A stretch of DNA of 64,000 bases from a virus: IMG/VR virus record IMGVR_UViG_3300027733_000056, positions 1-64,000 of that record, one strand, 5' to 3'. How positions within the stretch are numbered: the stretch's first letter is position 1; each line of letters opens with the position of its first letter. A model generated the notes under the pieces. The model made no database searches. It was not told the origin of the DNA and saw nothing but the letters and a program-made list of their open reading frames with translations. Both the position numbers and the translations under genes were made by a program. Shown here piece by piece: positions 41,741 through 52,300 of the stretch.

Positions 41741-42736
41741 ATGAGTAATGTTTCTATTTTTTCCGCCTCGAAAGTCCCCGCTTTCGCCCGCAACAACGCA
41801 ATGTCTGACACTGCCCGTGCCCTCACTGGCGGCGGTGCTATCGGCTCCACAGGCAAGCGCATCTCCATCAAAGGCGGCGTGTTTCGTTTGATCGACGGCG
41901 GCAAAGAACTTGCCGCCATTGACGAGCGCCATTTGGATGTGGTCATCATCAAGGCAGCGCCTGAAGTGAGCCGCCAGTTCTACGCCGCAGCGTACAACGC
42001 CGATACTGTGTCGGCCCCTGACTGCACCAGCAATGACGGCAAGACCCCTGATGCTTCGTCCAAGAACAAGCAAGCTGAGACCTGCATGGCCTGCGCACAG
42101 AACCAAGCGGGCTCGGGTCAAGGCAATAGCCGCGCCTGTCGCTACTTGCAGCGTATGGCTGTGGTGCTGGCTAACGACATGGATGGCTCGGTGATGCAGT
42201 TGACGCTGCCCGCTACGTCGATCTTTGGTAAGGAGCAAGGTGACAAGCGTGCCCTGCAAGCCTACGCCCGTTACTTGGCAGCGCAGAACCCGCCGGTTAA
42301 CCCTGAGCAGATCGTGACCCGCATGAAGTTTGACACGACTTCAGAAGCGCCCAAACTGCTGTTCGCGGCAACCCGCTGGCTGACCGATGACGAGTACGAC
42401 ACTGTGCAGACGCAGGCCGAGACAGACGATGCCAAGAAGGCCATCGTTGCTTTGGGTGCTAGCGCACCGACTGCGGCTCCGCTGCAACTGACGGGCGCAA
42501 AGCCGATGGGCCAACTCGTGAATGAGGAACATGCTGCCGCCTATGAACCCATTGCTGCAAAGGCTGCAAAGGCTGCAAAGGCTGCAAAGGCCAAGCCAGC
42601 CCCTGTGGTGGTCGAGGAAGAGGAGGACACTGCTCCTGAGCCCGAGGTGCGCAAGGCCACTGCCAAGCCAACGGCTGTGCCTGCTTCCAAAGGCAAGCTG
42701 GCTGACATCGTGTCCGCTTGGGACGACGAGGAGTAA
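41741..42736 (+). CDS. putative ssDNA-binding protein
   Basis: 331 residues. The N-terminal 230 residues are beta-rich (ISIKGGVFRLIDGGKELAAI, LDVVIIKAAPEVSRQFY). They include a Cys cluster (DCTSND, TCMACAQNQ, RACRYL) likely to bind zinc. Then come a low-complexity AAKAAKAAKAAKAK linker and an acidic tail (EEEEDTAPEPEV and the end AWDDEE) as in SSB proteins. Position between helicase and primase supports a replication ssDNA-binding role. Assignment is inferred, not from a named family. Confidence 0.6.
   Translation: MSNVSIFSASKVPAFARNNAMSDTARALTGGGAIGSTGKRISIKGGVFRLIDGGKELAAIDERHLDVVIIKAAPEVSRQFYAAAYNADTVSAPDCTSNDGKTPDASSKNKQAETCMACAQNQAGSGQGNSRACRYLQRMAVVLANDMDGSVMQLTLPATSIFGKEQGDKRALQAYARYLAAQNPPVNPEQIVTRMKFDTTSEAPKLLFAATRWLTDDEYDTVQTQAETDDAKKAIVALGASAPTAAPLQLTGAKPMGQLVNEEHAAAYEPIAAKAAKAAKAAKAKPAPVVVEEEEDTAPEPEVRKATAKPTAVPASKGKLADIVSAWDDEE
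42554..42589. repeat. four tandem 9-bp units GCTGCAAAG
   Basis: Perfect short tandem repeat encoding the AAKAAKAAKAAK linker of the putative ssDNA-binding protein. Copy number is likely to vary by slippage in steps of three residues. Confidence 0.9.
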
Positions 42737-42742
42737 TTAAAT

Positions 42743-42802
42743 CGGGGGGAAAGCGGATGCTGTGTAAACCGTAAAGCGTAGCAGTGCAGCGAGTACCCCC
42801 AC
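42743..42802 (+). promoter_or_regulatory. structured intergenic element
   Basis: CGGGGGG at 42,743-42,749 can pair with CCCCC at 42,796-42,800, enclosing about 46 nt with internal complementarity (TGCT...AGCA). It fills the gap between the ssDNA-binding protein gene and the HTH gene. It could be an attenuator, processing site or leader; no rho-independent T run directly follows the closing stem. Confidence 0.35.
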
Positions 42803-42818
42803 CTTTTACAGAGACGAT

Positions 42819-43097
42819 ATGGCTTACTCACAAAAAATTATTGACATGGTGGCATCGTCGCCTAAAACGCCGGGTAACCAGCTTGGGCGGTGGGCCATCC
42901 ATCTCAACTTTCCCGTTACAAAAATCGCCTACGCATTGGGTGTTACCCGCCAGACCGTGTACAACTGGTTTGAGGGTAAGGATGTCTTTGTGGCATATCA
43001 AAATCGCGTAGACCTACTGTTATCAATTATGTCCACATCGGCTACGGCCAATGAGGCTTGGAGAAGAATATGCAAAGCCTACAACCTCAATCCCTGA
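42819..43097 (+). CDS. HTH DNA-binding protein
   Basis: 92 residues. SQKIIDMVASSPKTPGNQLG, then FPVTKIAYALGVTRQTVYNW FEGK is a clear helix-turn-helix of the Cro/XRE or resolvase type. Probably a regulator of the late genes or of primase expression (inference). The upstream gap contains a structured element. Confidence 0.7.
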   Translation: MAYSQKIIDMVASSPKTPGNQLGRWAIHLNFPVTKIAYALGVTRQTVYNWFEGKDVFVAYQNRVDLLLSIMSTSATANEAWRRICKAYNLNP

Positions 43098-43246
43098 CAA
43101 ACGACGAGCTTGAGCGCCTGATCTACATCACCAAACCGAGCGAGCTATCCGCTGAGTGGGTAGCGGAGTTGCTGCGCCGCACGCAGGGTGACTGGAGTGA
43201 AACAAAACCCAAAGACCCCGCGCAGCTAGAACTCGACCTGTCTTAA
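43070..43246 (+). CDS. 58-residue hypothetical protein
   Basis: Starts at ATG 43070 inside the HTH gene with GAGAAG upstream. MQSLQPQSLTNDELERLIYI, then LSAEWVAELLRR is helical. It is similar in style to short phage proteins that start with SLTNDELERLIYI. Function unknown. Confidence 0.6.
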   Translation: MQSLQPQSLTNDELERLIYITKPSELSAEWVAELLRRTQGDWSETKPKDPAQLELDLS

Positions 43247-43266
43247 ACCATTTCCCAAGGATACCT

Positions 43267-46218
43267 ATGGAACCGCTTGAGTTTCTAGCGGAGGTACTGC
43301 CACCCCCCGGAAATGGTAAGTACTGTGTTGTTGAACTATCAAAGAACAAGGAGCATTTTTATGTAGACACACTAGAACAGGCGCAGCCAAAGATAGACGC
43401 GTGGAAACAGCGTGGGCTGGATGTCTATTTTGCGCTGGGGACTTTTGGGGATTTGAAGCGCCGTATTGCAACCAATGTGCGGATGGTGCGCTGCATCGCA
43501 GTGGATGTGGACTGCAATCACCCCAAGGACATCCCCGACTCAACGGGTGTCATTTCCCCCAAAGCGTACCCATCGGCCCAAGCCGCTGCCCGCGCAATCA
43601 TGCAGTTTGCCGAAGAGGTCGGGTTGTCCGGGTTGGGTAGCCCTTGGCTAGTGGCTTCAGGCGGTGGTGTGCACGCATACTGGCCATTCAAAGACGCTGT
43701 GGACATCAACGAGTGGAAGCCGGTGGCCGAGGGGTTCAAGCGCCTGTGCTTTCAAAAGAAGCTGGACATTGACCAAACGATTACGGCAGATGCATCAAGG
43801 GTGCTGCGCGTCTTTGACACGATCAATACCGGCATCAAGAATAACAAAAAGGTACGTGAAGTCACCGATGTCAAGTTTAAAAATGCTGGCGATCACTTTG
43901 ACTTTGACGACATCCGAGCGTTGGTCGAGCGCAACCTGATCGGCACAGCCTATGCGGTCAAGACGGTTGAGCCGAGCAACGCGCTGGTACTACCCGGACA
44001 GCGCCCTACCAAGGAGGGTAAACCCTTAGTAGTACAGCTTTACGCCAATAGCATCACCAAGTTTGGCAACATCTTTAAGGCTACCCGCGCAGGCAATGGT
44101 TGCGACCAGCTTCGCTATTACGTCGAGCATGCTGATGAGGATGGCATGGAGCCACTGTGGCGGGCGCATCTGAGCATTGCCAAGAAGTGCGAAGACGGGG
44201 AGAAGGCTGCGGCGTGGCTCAGTGGGTTGCACCCGTATGACGAAGACCGGATGCACAGGAAGCTGGCCGAGATCAAAGGGCCGTACCCCTGCACCAAGTT
44301 TGACTCCGAGAACCCCGGCGTGTGTATCTCTTGCAAGCACTGGGGCAAGATAACCAACCCCCTAGCCCTTGGTCGGGATGTGGCGCTGTCCAACGAGGCC
44401 AAGCAGGTGGAGGTGGTTGAGCCTGCGGTGTCTGATGAGGTGCGCCAAGTGCTGCGCCCTGAGCCGCCAAGGGGTTACTCCTACGGCGCAAACGGAGGTG
44501 TCTTTGTTGTCAAGGACGATGAGGATGCCAACGGCAATAAGGTGCAGCGCAAGATCATGCTGCTGGCGTACGACTTGTTTCCCGTGGACATACTGGTCAC
44601 GAACAAGGAGCACACCATCCACATGGTAGCCCTGCGCCCCGAGGGTGGGCAGACAGTAACACTGCCCCAAAAATCCGTTGTCAGTAAAGAGGAAACGCTA
44701 AAGAGCCTTGCCAATCAAAACGTCTTGGCTACCTTTGGTGCTCTCAATGACGTTAACCTGTTCAATTACATACGAGCAAGTGTTGAAAAAATGAGTAACG
44801 AAAAATCCCCTGTGCGTGTACCTGAAAGCTATGGCTGGCAAAACGATGACACTTTTGTCTTTGCTGGGCGTATCTACTCCAAAGGCAAGCCAATTGATGT
44901 GCCTATGGCTGGTCTGGAGAACATCATCAACAACACCAAACCCACCGGTACGCTGGAGGGTTGGCGGGCATGCGTCAACATGTTGATACGCCGCGAGTTG
45001 TACGACATCTTGGCAGTTTTCCTTGCCGGTGCTGGCTCCCCATTGATGCGCTTTACTGGCCTGTACGGAATGACGTACCACTGTGCAGCGCGGGCTTCGG
45101 GTACTGGCAAGTCACTGGCGCTTGAGGCGGCGGCGTCTATTTGGGGGCATCCAGCGCACTACCGCACCGGCAAGAGCACCTCGATGGTCGCCATGCAACA
45201 ACGCCTTGGCCTGCTGCATAGCCTGCCCTTGGTGACTGATGAGATCACTTCCAAAAACCGCGAGTCACCTGAGTGGTTCTCCGAGTTCCTACTGGACATG
45301 ACTGAGGGGCGGGGCAAGGAGCGTATGGAGTCCGGCGCTAACAAAGAGCGTCTGAACAACTCGACATGGGCGGGGCATGCCATCATGTCATCGAACACTT
45401 ATGTGGTGGACAGTCTGACTGGGACACGCAAGGTTGGCTCGGAGGGTGAGCTTCGCCGGGTGCTGGAGTTCCGCATGAACGAGGTGCTGACTTGGACGCG
45501 GGAGGAGATTGCAATCATCAAGTCCCTGTCCCAAAACTATGCTGTAGCTGGTGAGGTGATGGCTGATTACTTTGCCAAGAACGTGCCGTTTTTAAAAGAG
45601 TTTGTGCCTGAGTTGGTGAACAAGATGCACGATGAGTACAACGCCACCAACGACGAACGTTTTTGGATAGGCAGCGTGGGCTGCAACATTGCTGCCGGAA
45701 TCATCATGAGCGATGCCCACACAGGGCTGGTCAACTTGCCTTTGGACAAAATCATTGATGCGTACCGCAAGCGCATTGAGTACCAGCGTGTAGCTATAAA
45801 AGGCAACAAGCGCAGCACAGAGGATGTGCTCAACGAGTTCATCCGCGAGAACTGGGGCCAGTTTGTGGTGGTCAACTACGGCACTACAGGCGGTGTGTTG
45901 GCGCAGATGGGTGACGGGGGCAGCATCGACAAGAGTACAACCCGCAAGGAGGTCAAGGGCCGGGTGGAGAACGGTGCTGCTGAGGGGTACGTTGACTTTT
46001 ACCTTGAGGAGCGAGTGCTCAAATCGTTCTGCGCCACTATGAATTTTGGTTACGTGGAATTCAAAGAGCAGCTTGAAAGGATGTTCGTTGTCCAGTACAT
46101 ACCCCGCAAAGACTTGATGTCTAAGACAAGCGGGCCACCGTTGCGCACGGCAGTCATCAAGATAACGAGGCCGCTAGATGAAGAACTTGAAAGTCATCTA
46201 TCCGTGGAAAAAAACTAG
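43267..46218 (+). CDS. primase-helicase (AEP-like plus DUF927-like P-loop)
   Basis: 983 residues. The N-terminal 250 or so residues have an archaeo-eukaryotic-primase-like site: AVDVDCNH (Asp80, Asp82), SGGGVHAYWPF (Ser131, His136) and ASRVLRVFDT. The C-terminal half has a P-loop, RASGTGKSLAL (Lys615), and Walker B LPLVTDEI, with the DUF927-style VFLAGAGSPLMRFTGL ahead of it. A Cys set (CTKFDSENPGVCISCKHWG, about 340) may bind zinc. It would unwind DNA and make primers for the family A polymerase. Confidence 0.85.
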   Translation: MEPLEFLAEVLPPPGNGKYCVVELSKNKEHFYVDTLEQAQPKIDAWKQRGLDVYFALGTFGDLKRRIATNVRMVRCIAVDVDCNHPKDIPDSTGVISPKAYPSAQAAARAIMQFAEEVGLSGLGSPWLVASGGGVHAYWPFKDAVDINEWKPVAEGFKRLCFQKKLDIDQTITADASRVLRVFDTINTGIKNNKKVREVTDVKFKNAGDHFDFDDIRALVERNLIGTAYAVKTVEPSNALVLPGQRPTKEGKPLVVQLYANSITKFGNIFKATRAGNGCDQLRYYVEHADEDGMEPLWRAHLSIAKKCEDGEKAAAWLSGLHPYDEDRMHRKLAEIKGPYPCTKFDSENPGVCISCKHWGKITNPLALGRDVALSNEAKQVEVVEPAVSDEVRQVLRPEPPRGYSYGANGGVFVVKDDEDANGNKVQRKIMLLAYDLFPVDILVTNKEHTIHMVALRPEGGQTVTLPQKSVVSKEETLKSLANQNVLATFGALNDVNLFNYIRASVEKMSNEKSPVRVPESYGWQNDDTFVFAGRIYSKGKPIDVPMAGLENIINNTKPTGTLEGWRACVNMLIRRELYDILAVFLAGAGSPLMRFTGLYGMTYHCAARASGTGKSLALEAAASIWGHPAHYRTGKSTSMVAMQQRLGLLHSLPLVTDEITSKNRESPEWFSEFLLDMTEGRGKERMESGANKERLNNSTWAGHAIMSSNTYVVDSLTGTRKVGSEGELRRVLEFRMNEVLTWTREEIAIIKSLSQNYAVAGEVMADYFAKNVPFLKEFVPELVNKMHDEYNATNDERFWIGSVGCNIAAGIIMSDAHTGLVNLPLDKIIDAYRKRIEYQRVAIKGNKRSTEDVLNEFIRENWGQFVVVNYGTTGGVLAQMGDGGSIDKSTTRKEVKGRVENGAAEGYVDFYLEERVLKSFCATMNFGYVEFKEQLERMFVVQYIPRKDLMSKTSGPPLRTAVIKITRPLDEELESHLSVEKN

Positions 46219-46384
46219 GCGGGGGCAGGGGTTTTTCGTCCCCTGCCTCGACCCCGAACCCGTCCGCACCGAGGGTTTAAAGCGGGCGCTTGACCTGCGC
46301 CTGTTTGATGCCAAAGCGCAAGCCGGTATCCGCAGCGGCCTTACTGGGGTGTGGTTCTACCGCTTGCCGCCTCGGCCCGTTTGA
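46178..46384 (+). CDS. small conserved protein, VIYPWKK...VWFYR
   Basis: 68 residues starting within the primase end. VIYPWKKTRRGQGFFVPCLD, then EGLKRALDLRLFDAKAQAG and GLTGVWFYRL form a pattern I have seen in phages as a small basic protein next to primase genes. It overlaps the primase by 41 nt and the convergent giant gene by 44 nt. A GC-rich hairpin lies inside it. Function unknown. Confidence 0.6.
   Translation: MKNLKVIYPWKKTRRGQGFFVPCLDPEPVRTEGLKRALDLRLFDAKAQAGIRSGLTGVWFYRLPPRPV
46224..46247. terminator. perfect 8-bp hairpin at the convergent gene junction
   Basis: GGCAGGGG (46,224-46,231), an 8-nt loop, and CCCCTGCC (46,240-46,247). It lies where the plus early operon meets the minus late operon. 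Neither side has a proper T run after the stem, so it may act as a bidirectional pause or RNA end stabiliser rather than a standard terminator. Confidence 0.4.
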
Positions 46385-49300
46385 TTGCCTGCACGTAGCG
46401 TTCAGACTGTAACTGACGTTGCTTGTTAAGCTGGTCGATGCGCTCTTGTTTTTTATCCGCTGGTATGTTGGAGCCCCGGATAATTTCTTCTTGCTTGCGC
46501 AGCGTGCCCATGAACTTCTCATACTGCATTGCCATCGGAGCCACCATGATTTCAGCGCGGTGGTCGGCAAGGAACTCTTTGGCATCTTCGAGCTTGCCGG
46601 TCTTGCGGTAGTTATCAAATGTCGCTTTCTTTTGCAACGCATCGGTAGCCAGCTTGTACACCACATCAGCATCCTCCCCGCCGTACTTGCGTTGGAAAGA
46701 ACTACCAATCAACGGCATCTCCGATGGCCTGCGGGTAGGCGCTTCAACGGTTTCGCCAGTTTTAAATAGGCTGTCGGTAGCCGCTGCTGCCATCAAAGGC
46801 AAAGAGCCAAGGTAGCCAGACACAAGGTGCTCGATCTGAATTGGCGACAGGACAGGGGCTATCTTGCTCAGTTGCTTGGCAAGCTCAGTCGTGTTGGCGT
46901 AGTAGCGTGCTTCAGGGGACAGCTTTTGCAACCGCGCAGACTCCAACGGCGTTGCTTCAAACCCCGAGAAAAAGTTTTTGTTTGTGTAAACTTCTGCCAA
47001 TGGCTTGACGATCTGCGGCACGCCCAAAGACGAGGAGCCGGGGATAGCGCCCACAAACATATCACGCAGCGCCCGTAGCTGCTGTGGCCCATCTGTCTCA
47101 GCCTTCATAGCATCCGCAGCCGCCACGGCAGCGGAGAAAAACCAACCAAACTCGTACGGAATTGGTAGCTTCAGCGGCTCTTCCATGCCGGGTACATGCA
47201 CAAAGAAGTTGCTGTACTTGTCTCTAGGCTTGGCGTTTCTGAAGTACTCGTCGTCGTCCATCAGCATGGCGTAGGCAAGGCCAGTACCCATGAGCAGCAT
47301 GGCGTTGTTGTAGAACTTTTGTTTAATCTTCAGTTGCTCGTTAAAAGGCATGTTGCCCGAGGCTGCTTTGAACAACACGTTCAAGCCTTGGATTTGTGAG
47401 TTGAAGAAAGGTATCAGGCGGCTGGCGTATTGGATGCCGGGGGCCATGCCGCGCTTGTGAAAGTTCATCGACTCCATGACGGCAAAGTCAGCTTCGACTT
47501 CGGACAAGCCATTGGCAATTGCGTTGTCGTATACCAACGCTCGTGTAGCGGCGTCTGCTTTCATTGCTTGGCGGTCAGCCATTGCAAAGAATTTTTCAAA
47601 CGCATTCATGTCTTTGCCACTTGCAAGCTGCAAGGCAAACTTGGAAAGGTCATCCGGGTCGCCAGTGAAGATGCCGCTTTGTATCAAACCCTTTTCCAAC
47701 AGCTTGGCGGCAGTTTCGCTCTGCCCGGTGTTCATCTTCAGGTACTCACTACCCGCCTTGTAGATGGCTTTGAGTGGGCCGTAGTCCAAACCAGCGGTAG
47801 CCGCAGCCGCAAACGGGTCACGGAACAACTGGCGCAACAGATAGACCGGGGTGCGCGTCACACCAGCGCGAAGGAAGTCCCCGGCTATGGAGCCCAGCTT
47901 CAGAAACGCGGGCAGCGTCAAGCTTGCGCCCTCAAGGCTCTTGACAATAAGCTCAGCGGGGATGCCACCAAATACTGTGTCATTAGTCTGCACCCGCAGC
48001 CAACGCTTACCGTTGTCGTCGGGCTTGTTGGGGTCAGCTTCTTGTTTCCAGCGAATAACGCTGGGGTCAGTTGGCCCATCGCCCCGGTTGATTGACATCA
48101 AGTCCGTGACCTTACCTGTACGGGCGCTAAACTCCCCTTGGCCTTTACCCGCAGCTTGCATAGCGTAGGCTACATTGCGGGTAGCCATGTTGGTCATAGC
48201 CATGTCCACCAATAGCATGGTGTTGCGCGGTAGTGACTTGTCCAGCGGCAGTATTTTGGTTTCGCCGCCTTTGAGTTCGGCAAGGTACGGCTGGTGGCGG
48301 ATGTCGCCAATGGTGATGGTCTTGTCCCCACCAAGCACAAGCTGCGCAATACCGTTGTCGTTGACGCGGTAGTAAGGAACGTAGTCACCTTCTTTCAGGT
48401 AACTGTCGGCCTCCTTCTTGGTGATAGCGCCTGTCGATGCCAAGAAGCGGATCATGCCTTCGTTGTACTTGTTGTACAGATTGCGGGTTCGCTCCAGTGC
48501 ATTTTTAAGCTGCTTGTCGGAGTCCACTTGCCGCATGGCAGCATCCAATTTTTCTTGCGTAACCCCCAGCGCCCCCAAGTCCAGCTTGGTCAACCCTTTG
48601 TTGGCAGCACGTTGCGCAATCATGTAAGCCGTTGCCAGCCCCATCTTGGCTTTCCCGTCGCCGTAACGGTCAGGGATGTCAGAGACAGATGCAAAGATAT
48701 CCTTGGCGCTGTTGGCGTTGGTGGTACGCACACCCTTGAAACCCTTGTCATCGGTGTACGTCTCCAACGGGCCATCGCTCAGAGCCGCCAGCACAAGCGG
48801 CATCTTCTGGTCAGCTTTGCGCACGCTGTACATAGCTTGCTGGAACAGGCGAGAGTCGCCAAGCTGCTTGGCCCCAAGCTCCATAGCCTTACTCAACCCC
48901 GCACGCATATCGACTGTGTTCTGTTCAAACTGGAGCATCTTGTTGCCGCCAAGTTTTTCAAAGAAGGTCTTGTCCTGCGCAACGGTATTCCGCGCCAGTT
49001 CGGACAGGGCATCGTCCGAGGCGTAATCTGGCGCGTTAAGTACTTCGTTGGTCTCCCTTGTTTTTTGCCACCGTTGCATTTCATTTAACGGTTTGTTTTC
49101 CGCAAACGCTTCTTCGGTAATTTCCAAAGCATCGTTGAGCAAAGATCGTTCTTTAGGTTTGGAGAACCGGAAGAAACCAGCAAAAACATCAACCAGACGC
49201 GACAACACAGATTTATTGGGTGTTTCAGAAGGAATCTGGTCAAGTAAATCTTGAAAACCTTTGTGCGAAAAAGTTTCTGCTAAAAACTCGTGCGTATTAG

Positions 49301-52300
49301 TAAGTCCGTACACGCCTTTAGTAGTAAACCCAACCAACGCAACTTTATTAGCGCGGAAATATTTTTTTCCTTCTGGTGTTTGCAACCACTTTTCTACGGT
49401 ATTTTTTAAATGCTCAACCCGTGCATTAAAAGCGTTGTTTGTGTATAACCCACGAGATGTTGCAGCGTGCAATAACTCATGCAACAAAATTTTGGTTGCG
49501 TGCGGTGATCCTGCTGTAGAAATAGTTAAAACGTAGTTTTGTGCGGGGTTGTAGTGCCCCGCTACAGGGCGTTCTTTTCCGTCGGCTGATTTTTCAATGC
49601 CTTTTTTTGACGTCACGTATACGCGCCCATGCATGTCATCCGAGTAAGCGTTACCGAGGACTTCCGCAAGGATGTCAAACAATTTTTTGCTAAGTGGGTT
49701 GCGTGCTTTTTCTGCGGCAATACGCGCTGCTTCGGCGTATGTCTTTCCGTGGTATGGACTAGATGTGTCCATTTCTGTGCCATATTTTTTGTCGATCTGC
49801 CTACCTTTAGCTGCAACCGCATCGTCAATATCTTGTTGAGAAAGTTTTGGGCTTTCTTTGGCAGTTTTCTTAACAGTGGGTGAAAGAACCGCTGGAGTCT
49901 TTTTTGGGATAGGGTTGCTTTCGCTTGAGTCAAGACGCTCGTTTGTTACGTTTTCAAACGTTTGAGTAGCTTCAGATACTGCACCAAGTTTTTCCTGTTG
50001 CTCTTTTGTAATGTCTTCGGCTTCAAGCAGTGCTTTTGCTGCATCAAGATTACTGCGGCTAATTTCCAACCTGTTGTCCGCTGCTTCGTACGCAGCCTTT
50101 GCGTCTTCCCTAACTTGCGCAGGCTGGCCTTTTGATGCTTCATACGCCTCGGTTGCTTTTTTCCAGTTAATTGCTGCCTCGTTGGCTTTTATCTGCGCCG
50201 CGTCTATGTTGGCTTGCAACCGTTCTAGTTGTTGCTGCCTATTGCTTATTGGTCTGCCTGAGCGCTTGCTCTCGGTCAGTTTAGCCACGTTGCTGGTTAC
50301 GCCGCGTGTCACGGGGCCAGTGCGCGTCACACTTGATGGGGCTACGTTGCCGCGCTCCGATGCTTTGCGTTGAGGCGCTTGTGTCTCTGTTTCTTCAGCC
50401 GTTTTACCTTGGCGCTCCAAGGCTTCCACTTGCTCTATCCGCTGCGCAACTGAGTCGCGTTTGAGCCGGAGTATTTCCGTTTGCCGGAAAGCAGCGCCCT
50501 GCCCTTTAAAAGCAAAGACGGGGCTGGAACGTGCGCCCCCCGGTGTTTTGTTACGTTCACTTGGTATCAACTGCGATACTTTTACTTTGCTGACTTCAGG
50601 GTACTTGCCGGGTGGCAGGCTGGCAAACGTAACTAGCCCTGCTTCTTTAGCCTTTTGTTTTTCAAAATGAGACAGAGACTCCGCCCGCGCTGCTTTAACT
50701 TTGTCTTCCAACGCATTGGCTTGGTTTTCCAGCGTGCCCAATTCCAGCTTCAACTTCTTTAAAGGCCACGCAAGGATTTGTTTTGCGTACTCTTTGTTGG
50801 ACTTGGCAATACCTTCGGTCTTTAGTTGCTCGTTGTAAAACTCGTTGGCTTCTTGCAGCGCAGATTCCAAACGCATAATTTGCATTTGCTGTGGCTTGCC
50901 GGGAAGACCTTCTTTTTGTTTGTCTTCTAGTTCTTGTTTTAGCTCGTTAATTTCTTTTTCAATCGCGTCAATGTTGTCCATTGCCGCATTGGTGATTTGG
51001 TTTTGTACTTTGCCTGCGTACGTTGTTGACGTTATTGGCGCTACAGAAATGCCGCCCGGCAAAGCAGTTTTTTGTTTTGCTCCATACAGTCGGACGTTTT
51101 CTTCTTTTGTGCGCTGTGCCCGTGCTTGGTCACGCAGCGTAGCAAGTTGAGCCTCAATACCTGCACGGCGTTTTTTAACCGCAGCGGCAGCTTGTTCGTA
51201 TGCTTTAGTGGAAGGGCTCTTGGCAGCTTCTTTACTTGCTGCGTCTGCTTCCTCTTTGGCAACAACGGCATTACGCAAGTCAACCTGCGCTTGAGCAATT
51301 TCCTTTTTCAACACTTCGGGGTCTTTGCCACTATGTTCTAAATCCCACAGGGTCTTTTGTGCATCCATGACCGCAGGTATCTTGTCAATGTTGTCTTGCG
51401 TTTTAGACACGCTATTTAGCGTGCTGCGCAAGTCTGCCAGCATTGCCTGTGTGTTTTCTGCCGTTGTGCGCAGCTTACTAAACTGCGACATCTCTTGCCG
51501 TAGTTTTTTGTTTTGCCGCTGAAGCGTGTCTACCAAGACGCGGTTGTCTTTAATTTTTTTAAGCGCTGCCTCAAACATCACTATTGTTTGGGTGTCTTCC
51601 TGCCCAAAAACAAACGCGGGGGCTTCATACCCAATCTCACCAAACCCAAGTTTGGACTCTATCTGGCGTTTGAGACTTGCAATTTCGTTTTTGTACGCTT
51701 GCGTTTTCTCTGGTGCGGGTGCGGCTCCCTTTTTCTGAAGCTCCCTTAATTGCGCAGTTGCCGCTTCCAGTTTTGTTTCCAGCGGGGCAACGCCTGACAG
51801 CATTTTATTTAGTCTGTCAATTTGCTCTTTACGTTTAGCAACCGCTTGCCTTGCCTCAGCAGCTTGTTTGTCCAACTCAGCCAGAGTCTTTGTGTATACG
51901 GCTACATCTTGGGTGAGCGCTTTGATTTCTTTTTCGTTGTCCACCGATGTCATAGCAAGTATGCTGCTGAACATCGGGTCGGCTTTAAGTTTGCCGTACT
52001 GCTGGAGCAAGGCTACAACGTCGTCGTTGTCTTTGAGGATACTCTTGGCTGTGCCGCGCAAGTCAGATTCTGTAACCAATGCGTTGAGCTTGGCTTCCAG
52101 TTCATTGATTAAGCCAAAGTAGTACGTGACCTTTGGCGCTTGCTGCTTATGTACTTTGGTGCGTGCTTCAGCTTCGCGCATCTCTTTAACAATTTTGCTG
52201 TCAAGAAAACGGCGGAACATACCGGGGGTAGCGCGGCCCAGTGCGGTTGTGGGTACTTCCTTCTCAGGAAAAAGGGACATCTGGTCAATGTCTTTTTCTG

